Shown here: piece after piece, positions 1-5,275 of the stretch | Numbering within the stretch: the stretch's first letter is position 1 | Layout: each line of letters starts with the position of its first letter | Source of the DNA: Rubritepida sp. | GTDB taxonomy: Bacteria > Pseudomonadota > Alphaproteobacteria > Acetobacterales > Acetobacteraceae | Length of the DNA: 7,159 nucleotides | Reading direction: 5' to 3' | Assembly: GCA_014376425.1 (NCBI GenBank) | Contig: JACMRO010000190.1 | Span: 1-7,159 of the forward strand | Notes under the pieces: model-generated | Told to the model about the DNA's origin: nothing | What the model saw: the letters and a program-made list of their open reading frames with translations, nothing else | Databases searched by the model: none | Position numbers and translations under genes: made by a program

Positions 1-153
1 CAGCTTGGCGCAGTGCACCGCATCCCGCCGCGCCGCATAACCTTCGCTGGCAGCCGCCAACAGATTCCCGTTTCGGGCCCGGGCGCGCCAGCGGAACTCT
101 CCCTTGCGATCGGTATAGATCTCAAAGATCGGCGCGCTTCTGCTCATGGCCAT
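1..153 (-). CDS. YegP/DUF1508 family protein, 5' part (cut by left edge)
   Basis: The first 51 codons are visible and the frame is still open at the left edge, so the C-terminus is missing. The translation matches the DUF1508/YegP repeat: FEIYTDRKGEFRWRARARNG (residues 9-28), then an S-E-G-Y segment and an A-x-x-R-x-D-A-V helix. Members are small single- or double-repeat proteins whose biochemical role is not settled. The ATG at 153 is chosen because an AGGGGAG Shine-Dalgarno (minus strand, 166-160) lies 6 nt upstream. A second ATG two codons later (147) is less well placed. The gene sits 57 bp downstream of gshB on the same strand and could be the last gene of that transcript. Family assignment is fairly safe from the F-E-I-Y / G-E-F-R-W-R pattern; function is not inferred. 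Confidence 0.8.
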   Translation of the reverse strand, partial: MAMSRSAPIFEIYTDRKGEFRWRARARNGNLLAAASEGYAARRDAVHCAKL

Positions 154-159
154 GATGGG

Positions 160-166
160 CTCCCCT
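160..166 (-). promoter_or_regulatory. Shine-Dalgarno of the DUF1508 gene
   Basis: AGGGGAG on the minus strand, 6 nt before the ATG at 153. It decides the start of the left-edge gene over the ATG at 147. Confidence 0.65.
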
Positions 167-210
167 CATTCAGGACCGACGCTGCGCACATCGCGTATTG
201 ATTCGCATCC

Positions 211-1158
211 TTATTTCGCGCGCCTGGCTTCGATCGCGTCCCAGATGTTCCGCTCGAGATGAACGCCGTCGAACCGCGCTAGCTCCTGCAGCCCCGTCGG
301 CGATGTCACGTTTATTTCGGTCAGGTAGCCGCCGATCACGCCGATGCCAACGAAGATCATGCCCCGCGCCTTGAGCTCCGGGCCGATGATGGCGCAAATC
401 TCATGCTCGCGATCGGTCAGCACGGTGGGCTCCGGCCGGCCGCCGACATGCATGTTGCTGCGCGACTCGCCTGCGGCCGGCACCCGGTTGATGCCGCCCA
501 TTGCCTTACCGTCGATCAGGATGACGCGCTTATCGCCCTCCCGCACCGCCGGCAGGTATTGCTGCACCATCAGCGGCTCGCGCGAGCGTTCGGTGAACAT
601 CTCGACCAGCGAATTCAGGTTGCTGTCTTCCGGCCGGAGGTGAAACACCCCTGCGCCGCCATTGCCGAACAGCGGCTTGATGATGATGTCGCCATGCCGG
701 GCGCGGAACTTCGTGATGGCGCGCAGATCGGTCGTAACCAACGTCTCTGGCATCAGCTCAGGGAAGTGGAGCACGAACAGCTTCTCTGGTGCGTTGCGCA
801 CCTGCGCCGGATCATTCACCACCAACGTGGCGGGGTGGATGTGCTCCAGCATGTGAGTGGCGGTGATGTAGGCCATATCGAATGGTGGATCCTGCCGCAT
901 CAGCACCACGTCGACATCTGTAGCCAGGTCCAGCTCTACCATCGCGCCGAACTCGTAATGCGCGCCGCGCTCACGCTGTACCGAGACCGGCTGCGCCCAG
1001 CAGGTGACGCGGCCGGAGGACAGGGTCAGCTGGCGCACGCTGTAATGCCACAGCTTATGGCCTCGCGCCTGCGCCTCCAGCATCAGCGCAAAGCTGCTGT
1101 CGCCATCGATATTGATGCTGTCCATCGGGTCCATCTGGACCGCCACACGCAAGGTCAT
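211..1158 (-). CDS. gshB: Glutathione synthetase (ATP-grasp), with an unusual Gly at a metal-ligand position
   Basis: This cytosolic ligase joins gamma-glutamylcysteine and glycine with ATP to make glutathione. The 315-residue length matches E. coli GshB (316). It starts with the typical V-A-V-Q-M-D-P-M segment and the N-terminal domain motif G-D-S-S-F-A-L-M-L-E-A-Q (19-30). MRQDPPFD is at 88-94, the ATP-grasp lysine and glycine loop KPLFGNGGAG at 161-170, the flexible substrate loop with N-R-V-P-A-A-G-E-S-R-S-N at 224-235, and EINVTSPTG at 281-289. Glu281 and Asn283 (Mg ligands) are present, but the position equal to E. coli Asp273 is Gly (codon 342-340, GGC), as is position 277. I recall Asp273 as the third metal ligand, so activity is worth testing. 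The ATG at 1158 is preferred over one 19 codons upstream because it has AGGAG 7 nt before it and fits the family N-terminus. The gene lies 67 bp after the SirB1-like gene. Confidence 0.95.
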   Translation of the reverse strand: MTLRVAVQMDPMDSINIDGDSSFALMLEAQARGHKLWHYSVRQLTLSSGRVTCWAQPVSVQRERGAHYEFGAMVELDLATDVDVVLMRQDPPFDMAYITATHMLEHIHPATLVVNDPAQVRNAPEKLFVLHFPELMPETLVTTDLRAITKFRARHGDIIIKPLFGNGGAGVFHLRPEDSNLNSLVEMFTERSREPLMVQQYLPAVREGDKRVILIDGKAMGGINRVPAAGESRSNMHVGGRPEPTVLTDREHEICAIIGPELKARGMIFVGIGVIGGYLTEINVTSPTGLQELARFDGVHLERNIWDAIEARRAK

Positions 1159-1165
1159 ACCGCCG

Positions 1166-1170
1166 CTCCT
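1166..1170 (-). promoter_or_regulatory. Shine-Dalgarno that sets the gshB start
   Basis: AGGAG on the minus strand, 7 nt before the ATG at 1158. The alternative ATG at 1215 lies only 10 bp after the previous stop codon and would add 19 residues not seen at the N-terminus of the GshB family. Confidence 0.75.
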
Positions 1171-1225
1171 GTTGTGGGGCCTGCGGCACCCGGTCGGATG
1201 CCGCCTGCTTGCCACCCGGCGGGAG

Positions 1226-2086
1226 TCAGTTCAACCGGTGTCGCAGTTCCTCGATCAGCTCCCGGATGCGGCCGGCGCCCTCCGCTTGCGGCGCCAGAGC
1301 CAGCGACTTCTCCAACGCCATCAAAGCGGCGCCGATTCGCTCAAGGCGATTATTCATTATCCCCACCTCACGCCACAGCAGCGGGTTCATTGGCGCCAGC
1401 CGCGCCATGTCCTCGACGCATTCCAGCGCGCCCTCGATGTCCTGCGCCCGAAGCCGGCGCAGCTTAATATTGTTTTGCAGCCGCAACAGCACCGCGCGCT
1501 TGCCCATCGCGATCATCATCCCAGGCCTCAATTCGGCCTTCGGGCCCTCCAGGCGCTTGAGCAGGGCGCGCAAGTCGGGTGCTTCCATCCGCCGCCCACC
1601 ATGGAACACGTCGACCAGTGCCGGCCCGCCCACGCCGGTCAGCGCCAGCAGGAAATGCCCGGGGAAGTCGATGCCATGCGCCTCCCACCCCGCCGCCTCG
1701 GCCGCATGCAGCCACAGGATGCCCAGCGCCACTGGCAATCCCTGCCGCCGCGCCAGCACCGACGCCAGATTGGCATTCGCGGGGTCGTCATAATTGTTGG
1801 CATCGCCGCCGAAACCCATCTCATCATGGATCAGCCCGGCCAGCAGCCTGCGCCTGGCCTCGGCATCGCCGGCATCGGCAGCGGGATTGGCGATAGCCAG
1901 GGCAACGGCACGCTTTGCGAGGTCACTGAGAACCGCGGTAGCCGCCGCGACATCCAGCTCCGGCTGATCGACCCGCGCCAGTTGCAGCGCGACTGCGCCC
2001 AACTCCATCTCATCCTCGGGCAACTGCCCGGCGGCATCCAGGGCGGTACGGGCTTCGAAGATTGAGGTGACGGTCATCATCCGCAT
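1226..2086 (-). CDS. SirB1 family protein (transglutaminase-like core plus TPRs)
   Basis: A 286-residue soluble protein with the SirB1/YchA layout. An alpha-helical lead-in (about 10-100) is followed by a transglutaminase-like core containing N-L-A-S-V-L-A-R-R-Q-G-L-P-V-A-L-G (106-122), the G-I-D-F-P-G-H-F-L-L strand with His144, and V-D-V-F-H-G-G-R with Asp159. The C-terminal part (about 190-270) is TPR-like helices, including L-x-C-V-E-D-M-A-R-L-A-P-M-N-P. The core holds His and Asp but no cysteine; the only Cys is residue 223 in the TPR part. The protein therefore probably does not act as a Cys transglutaminase or protease, and the family's molecular function is poorly defined. No good ribosome site precedes the ATG at 2086, nor the in-frame ATGs at 2080 and 2077, so the exact start is uncertain by a few codons. 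The gene lies 94 bp after tarD and 67 bp before gshB. Confidence 0.85.
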   Translation of the reverse strand: MRMMTVTSIFEARTALDAAGQLPEDEMELGAVALQLARVDQPELDVAAATAVLSDLAKRAVALAIANPAADAGDAEARRRLLAGLIHDEMGFGGDANNYDDPANANLASVLARRQGLPVALGILWLHAAEAAGWEAHGIDFPGHFLLALTGVGGPALVDVFHGGRRMEAPDLRALLKRLEGPKAELRPGMMIAMGKRAVLLRLQNNIKLRRLRAQDIEGALECVEDMARLAPMNPLLWREVGIMNNRLERIGAALMALEKSLALAPQAEGAGRIRELIEELRHRLN

Positions 2087-2180
2087 GTCGGTAGCGGGCA
2101 GGGGGTCGGCAAGGGTGGGGGCGAACGTGGCCCGCAGCAGGGCTGGTTGGTCACGCCCCGGTTTGGAGCACCCATGCGCC

Positions 2181-3347
2181 CTATCCCTCGCCGAGCCCCC
2201 GCATCACCCCGAACAGGTCTGCCTTGCCTTCGAAGCCGATGCCCGGCAGCTCTGGCAAGGTTACATGGCCGTCGGCGACGTGAACGCCGTCGGGGAAGCC
2301 GCCATAGGGCTGGAAAAGGTCGGGGTAGCTTTCATTGCCGCCCAGCCCCAGCCCGGCGGCGATCATCAGCGACATCTGATGCCCGCCATGCGGGATGCAC
2401 CGAGTGGGGGACCAGCCGAATTGTGCCAACACGTCCAGCGTGCGCAGGTATTCCACCAGGCCGTAGGACAATGCGCAGTCGAATTGCAGCCAGTCGCGGT
2501 CCGGCCGCATGCCGCCGTGGCGCAGCAGGTTGCGGGCGTCCTGGTGGCTGAACAGGTTTTCGCCGGTGGCCATCGGGCCGGGGTAGAACTCGCTCAGCGC
2601 GGCCTGCAGCGCGTAGTCCAGCGGATCGCCGGCTTCCTCGTACCAGAAGAGCGGGTATTGCCGCAGCATCCTGGCGTAGGCGATGGCGGTCTCCAGATCG
2701 AAGCGCCCATTGGCGTCGACAGCGAGCCGCGCCTGGTTGCCAAGCTCGGCCAGCACCGCCTCGATCCGCGCCGCGTCCTCGGAGATCGACGCGCCGCCGA
2801 TCTTCATTTTCACCACATCGTAGCCGCGGTCGAGGTAGGAGCGCATTTCACCGCGCAGCGCCGTATTGTCCTTCCCCGGGTAGTAATAACCACCGGCGGC
2901 GTAGACGAAGACGCGCGGGTTGGCCTGGCGCCCGTGCCGCTCAGCCAGCAGGCGGAACAACGGTTTGCCTTCGATCTTCGCCACCGCGTCCCACACCGCC
3001 ATGTCGACCGTGCCCACGGCGACTGAGCGTTCGCCATGCCCGCCAGGCTTCTCGTTGGTCATCATCGCCGCCCAGACCTTGGCCGGGTCAATGTTGTCGC
3101 GGGCGTCATCCAGCAGCGACGCCGGTTCGGCTTCCAGCACCCGGTTGCGGAAGCGTTCACGGATCAGCCCGCCCTGGCCGTAGCGGCCGTTCGAATTGAA
3201 GCCGTAGCCAACCACCGGCCGGCCATCGCGCACCACATCGGTGACGACCGCGACCAGGCTGGTCGTCATTTTGGTGAAGTCGATATAGGCGTTGCGGATC
3301 GGTGAGGCGATCGGCTGGGTGATCTCGCGGATGTCGGTGATGCGCAT
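2181..3347 (-). CDS. tarD: D-tartrate dehydratase, enolase superfamily (TarD type)
   Basis: This 388-residue enzyme is expected to dehydrate D-(-)-tartrate to oxaloacetate using Mg. The sequence is strikingly close to the characterised Bradyrhizobium TarD as I recall it, with a constant two-residue offset. Visible parts are the N-terminal capping domain (1-about 120) with D-F-T-K-M-T-T-S (23-30), GFNSNGRYGQGG at 49-60 and NEKPGGHGERS at 98-108. In the barrel I see the KMK motif with general base Lys182 (180-182), and metal ligands Asp211 (in V-D-A-N-G), Glu237 or the adjacent Glu238 (W-Y-E-E) and Glu263 (T-G-E-N). Asp290 and His320 (C-I-P-H-G-G-H) form the acid dyad. All catalytic positions are intact. 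GAGG (minus strand, 3359-3356) lies 8 nt before the ATG and inside the end of the HIT gene, whose stop is only 4 bp upstream, so translation is probably coupled. No tartrate transporter or regulator is visible next to it. Confidence 0.92.
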   Translation of the reverse strand: MRITDIREITQPIASPIRNAYIDFTKMTTSLVAVVTDVVRDGRPVVGYGFNSNGRYGQGGLIRERFRNRVLEAEPASLLDDARDNIDPAKVWAAMMTNEKPGGHGERSVAVGTVDMAVWDAVAKIEGKPLFRLLAERHGRQANPRVFVYAAGGYYYPGKDNTALRGEMRSYLDRGYDVVKMKIGGASISEDAARIEAVLAELGNQARLAVDANGRFDLETAIAYARMLRQYPLFWYEEAGDPLDYALQAALSEFYPGPMATGENLFSHQDARNLLRHGGMRPDRDWLQFDCALSYGLVEYLRTLDVLAQFGWSPTRCIPHGGHQMSLMIAAGLGLGGNESYPDLFQPYGGFPDGVHVADGHVTLPELPGIGFEGKADLFGVMRGLGEG

Positions 3348-3351
3348 GGCT

Positions 3352-3726
3352 TCAGCCTCGTTTCAACATCGGGCCAAGCGGCTGGCCGCCGAACACATGG
3401 ACGTGGAAATGCGGCACTTCCTGGCCCGCATCCGGCCCCATGTTGGACAGGATGCGGTACCCCCCGGCCTCAAGCGGCTGGCCTATCCGGGCGACGGCGC
3501 GCCAGAAGCCGGCGATGGCCGCGGGCTCCGCGCCGGCGTGAAAATCCGCAGCCGAGACCCACTCGCCCTTCGGGATCACCAGGATGTGGGTGGGCGTCAG
3601 CGGGCTGATGTCGTGAAAGGCCAGCGCGTGCTCGGTGTCGAGCACCGCCTTGCAGGGGATTTCGCCACGCAGGATGCGGGCAAAAATATTCTGCGGGTCA
3701 TAGGGGGGCAGGCCGGAGACGCTCAT
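3352..3726 (-). CDS. HIT (histidine triad) family nucleotide-binding protein
   Basis: A 124-residue HinT-like protein. Family members hydrolyse AMP-N or nucleotide phosphoramidate bonds; the natural substrate here is unknown. Family marks are D-P-Q-N-I-F-A-R-I-L-R-G-E-I-P-C-K at 10-26, the A-F-H-D-I and H-I-L-V-I-P-K-G strands (36-54), and the catalytic triad E-V-P-H-F-H-V-H-V-F-G-G at 103-114 (His106, 108, 110), ending L-G-P-M-L. The ATG at 3726 gives a family-like N-terminus; an in-frame GTG at 3753 adds nine residues with no better ribosome site. It is the first gene of the leftward block, and its TGA lies 4 bp before the tarD ATG. The AT-rich gap upstream must hold its promoter, but I could not pick convincing boxes. 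Confidence 0.92.
   Translation of the reverse strand: MSVSGLPPYDPQNIFARILRGEIPCKAVLDTEHALAFHDISPLTPTHILVIPKGEWVSAADFHAGAEPAAIAGFWRAVARIGQPLEAGGYRILSNMGPDAGQEVPHFHVHVFGGQPLGPMLKRG
3356..3359 (-). promoter_or_regulatory. tarD ribosome binding site inside the HIT gene end
   Basis: GAGG on the minus strand, 8 nt before the tarD ATG and overlapping the last codons of the HIT gene. It supports coupled translation of the pair. Confidence 0.5.
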
Positions 3727-3905
3727 TTGCCCAGGATAGGCTGCGGTCAGCACCGCGGGAAGCGTGTTGTGCGGCGGCGGACCTGGCTCCTCGATTTCTT
3801 GCGGATCACCAAATTACCAGTAAAAATTCCGCTCGAAGGTGACGATAGCCAAAGTCCTGAGGAAATTAACCACGTCATCTCATCTCGATGTCGCGGTGGG
3901 TTACC

Positions 3906-3941
3906 ATGAATATTAGGGCTGAAAGCTCTTTCAGCCTGTAA
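3906..3941 (+). other. 11-codon micro-ORF overlapping the hairpin (candidate leader peptide)
   Basis: ATG to TAA, encoding M-N-I-R-A-E-S-S-F-S-L. Its ATG lies in the same GGTTACCATG context as the GNAT start at 4110, and its body forms the hairpin at 3917-3936. No Shine-Dalgarno stronger than GGG is visible. It may be chance; it is listed because of the shared start context and the overlap with the stem-loop. Confidence 0.15.
3917..3936. repeat. Perfect 9-bp inverted repeat (hairpin or operator)
   Basis: GGCTGAAAG at 3917-3925 pairs exactly with CTTTCAGCC at 3928-3936 across a 2-nt spacer (in RNA, an 8-bp stem with a GCTC loop). A flanking G/T pair at 3916/3937 could extend it. The plus strand has no T-run directly after it and neither does the minus strand, so it is not a standard intrinsic terminator. 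It could be a dyad operator site or a 5'-leader structure. Confidence 0.5.
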
Positions 3942-4007
3942 AAATTCGATTTGTCACCGAAATGCAACTTGCTTTCCTAGCAACTGTTCCATTATCCTGA
4001 AACGGTA

Positions 4008-4039
4008 TTGAGCAAGCCATTGCTAATGGCCTCTATAAC
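4008..4039 (+). promoter_or_regulatory. Possible promoter of the GNAT gene
   Basis: A TATAAC box (4034-4039, one mismatch to consensus) lies about 70 bp before the GNAT start. TTGAGC (4008-4013) is a partial -35 match, but the 20-bp spacing is too long for a strong sigma-70 promoter. Weak call. Confidence 0.2.
4016..4030. repeat. Short inverted repeat in the AT-rich block
   Basis: GCCAT (4016-4020) and ATGGC (4026-4030) pair across a 5-nt loop. It would fall inside or just before any leader transcript of the GNAT gene. Five-bp stems arise often by chance. Confidence 0.25.
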
Positions 4040-4040
4040 T

Positions 4041-4055
4041 ACGCTTGAAAAGCGT
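4041..4055. repeat. Inverted repeat upstream of the GNAT gene
   Basis: ACGCTT (4041-4046) and AAGCGT (4050-4055) form a 6-bp stem with a GAA loop, about 55 bp before the GNAT start. No T-run follows on either strand, so it is not a terminator. It may be a leader hairpin or a protein-binding dyad. Confidence 0.35.
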
Positions 4056-4109
4056 GGCGCCGCTGGGCCAGGCTTCGATCTTCGGCTTCAACACAACCCA
4101 CAGGTTACC

Positions 4110-4901
4110 ATGTCCACCCGCGGGGCTTTCGCCCCTTTCCACTACCGCAGTATCGGCCGCGACGATCTCCGCGGCTTTTCCTTCGCCCAGTTCCAAACAG
4201 GCGAAGTCGAGCGTTTCCTCGGTCCGGTCGAGCATATTCGCGATGAAATCCTGGATAATGCCTGCCACGTGCTGACGGTGGTCGAGGCCGCTGGGCAGCC
4301 GCTGGGCTTCTTCGTTACCCATCCGGACAGGCAGGACGCCTCTTGCTGGTGGCTCGGCTACCTTGCCGTCTTACCGGCGGCCTGTGGCCGAGGCCTGGGC
4401 CGGGCGCTGCTCGGCCTGGCGATACGGCGCCTGGCAGGAATCCCCGGCTGCGGCCGAATCCGTCTGCTGGTGCACCCGGATAACCAAGCCGCCATGCACC
4501 TTTACCGCCGTTTCGGCTTCGCGCCCGAGGGCGTCTGCCTGCGGACCGGCGAGCTGGTGCTGGCCCGCGGTATCGACCGTGGCATCCGCATCCGCCGCAG
4601 CAGCATGTGCCGCCTGTCGCTGCGCCGGCGCACCGCGGCCGAGCGCTCCCCGGCACGGATCTGTGCGGTGTGGGGCACGGTGCTGCCGGGTCGCGCCCCA
4701 CCGGTACCCCCGTCGGTACCCCCCAATGGCACGCGGCCGCGCCGCCTTCAGGGCAGCTTCGTGGTCCGCGCCATCCGGATAATGGCCTTGGGCCGTGACG
4801 CTTTCTCGGCAATGCCGGAGATGCCTTCGCGTCGGCGCAACTCGTTCCACACCTCGCCGGGCTTCACCTGCGCATCCACCCACAGCACCAGCAGATGGTA
4901 G
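4110..4901 (+). CDS. GNAT family N-acetyltransferase with a long atypical C-terminal tail
   Basis: Residues about 10-155 are a complete GNAT domain. G-F-F-V-T-H-P-D (66-73) and the L-G-Y-L-A-V-L-P strand (82-89) lead into the acetyl-CoA loop C-G-R-G-L-G-R-A-L-L (92-101). Motif B is D-N-Q-A-A-M-H-L-Y-R-R-F-G-F (124-137), and the end strand is E-L-V-L-A-R (148-153). The substrate cannot be read from the sequence. Cys sits where Arg or Gln is usual at the start of the CoA loop. A family-sized protein would end near residue 155, but no stop occurs until 4901, giving a 263-residue product. Its last 108 residues are rich in Arg, Pro and Ser and look non-native; about 51 of them are antisense to hisE. 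The ATG at 4110 follows a weak AGG and gives a GNAT-like start; in-frame ATG 4026 and TTG 4008 are alternatives. The domain call is strong; the tail is doubtful. Confidence 0.8.
   Translation: MSTRGAFAPFHYRSIGRDDLRGFSFAQFQTGEVERFLGPVEHIRDEILDNACHVLTVVEAAGQPLGFFVTHPDRQDASCWWLGYLAVLPAACGRGLGRALLGLAIRRLAGIPGCGRIRLLVHPDNQAAMHLYRRFGFAPEGVCLRTGELVLARGIDRGIRIRRSSMCRLSLRRRTAAERSPARICAVWGTVLPGRAPPVPPSVPPNGTRPRRLQGSFVVRAIRIMALGRDAFSAMPEMPSRRRNSFHTSPGFTCASTHSTSRW
4703..4724. repeat. Two tandem GGTACCCCC units, 12 bp apart
   Basis: GGTACCCCC occurs at 4703-4711 and 4715-4723, followed by one more C. As GGTACC is itself a palindrome, the two copies can also pair as a 6-bp stem with a 6-nt loop. It lies 28 bp beyond the hisE stop codon and within the doubtful GNAT tail, where it encodes a P-P-V-P-P-S-V-P-P run. 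No T-tract follows on the hisE strand. Confidence 0.35.
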
Positions 4902-5275
4902 AGAACATCGGCGCTTTCCGCGATGATCGCGTTGCGGTCACCGATCATCGCCTCGATCACCAGCTCCACCGCCTCCTCGCCCAGCTTTTGCGCCACCTTG
5001 GGCGTACCGCGCGCCAGCAGCCGGGCGGAGTGCGAGGTGGCGGCGCTGCCCGAGATCCGGCGCTGCTCGATCACCCCCCACAGCCGGTCCAGCACCGCGG
5101 CTTCGGCGGCCTGCGCGCCGGGCTCGAAGGGTGACAGCAGCCGCTTCTCCACCCGTTTGACGGATTTCGGCAGCTTGGCGGGCTTGGCAGCCTCAATACT
5201 CCGCGCCAGGGCTACCGCGCGGGGTTCGCCCTTGGCCGCGGGAAGGGCGTGCTTCTTTTTCGCCGGCTTGGCCAT
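4748..5275 (-). CDS. hisE: Phosphoribosyl-ATP pyrophosphatase with an N-terminal extension
   Basis: It hydrolyses phosphoribosyl-ATP to phosphoribosyl-AMP and pyrophosphate, step 2 of histidine biosynthesis, in the cytosol. The HisE domain occupies about 60-162: V-L-D-R-L-W-G-V-I-E (61-70), S-H-S-A-R-L-L-A-R-G (81-90) and K-L-G-E-E-A-V-E (97-104). The metal-binding acidic residues are Glu100, Glu101, Glu104, Glu120 and Asp123 (A-E-S-A-D-V-L-Y-H). All are intact. The 175-residue product is longer than the usual about 100-110 because of some 60 extra N-terminal residues rich in Lys and Ala (M-A-K-P-A-K-K-K start), likely disordered. No Met lies between residue 1 and 110, so the long form is probably real. 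Its ATG shares the A of the hisF TGA (TGATG, 5277-5273), a classic coupled start. The 3' end overlaps the GNAT frame by 154 bp on the opposite strand. Confidence 0.93.
   Translation of the reverse strand: MAKPAKKKHALPAAKGEPRAVALARSIEAAKPAKLPKSVKRVEKRLLSPFEPGAQAAEAAVLDRLWGVIEQRRISGSAATSHSARLLARGTPKVAQKLGEEAVELVIEAMIGDRNAIIAESADVLYHLLVLWVDAQVKPGEVWNELRRREGISGIAEKASRPKAIIRMARTTKLP

Larger units (their letters stand above)
3727..4109. other. AT-rich divergent intergenic region
   Basis: This 383-bp stretch between the leftward HIT gene and the rightward GNAT gene has no convincing protein gene. About 3810-4040 is markedly AT-richer than everything around it. It contains a strong hairpin (3917-3936) and weaker inverted repeats at 4016-4030 and 4041-4055. 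GTAAAAATTC occurs at 3820-3829 and 3938-3947, and GGTTACCATG at 3898-3907 and again at 4103-4112, where it carries the GNAT start. The core TTACCA occurs a third time at 3814-3819. It must supply promoters for both flanking genes; no clean -35/-10 pair is visible on the minus strand. Confidence 0.6.

Noticed and set aside
1159..1215. Upstream ATG for gshB at 1215
   Set aside because: The ATG at 1158 has a clear AGGAG and matches the family N-terminus; the extension does not.
403..1467. Long plus-strand ORF (354 codons) opposite gshB
   Set aside because: It is antisense to a well-supported gshB and has a His/Arg/Gln-rich composition typical of GC-rich shadow frames; no family resemblance.
1112..2065. 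Plus-strand ORF of 317 codons opposite the SirB1-like gene
   Set aside because: Gln/Arg/His-rich shadow of the real minus-strand gene, with no recognisable motif.
2067..3026. Plus-strand ORF of 319 codons opposite tarD
   Set aside because: Antisense to a gene whose catalytic residues are all intact; the composition is a shadow.
3292..3909. Plus-strand ORF running from tarD through the HIT gene into the AT-rich gap
   Set aside because: Mostly antisense to the HIT gene; the last 30 codons in the gap show no motif or ribosome site.
3917..3936. Hairpin as an intrinsic terminator
   Set aside because: No T-run follows the stem on either strand, and no gene ends close before it.
4703..4720. GGTACC stem as the hisE terminator
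   Set aside because: The stem is only 6 bp and the minus strand continues with G-rich sequence rather than a T-tract.
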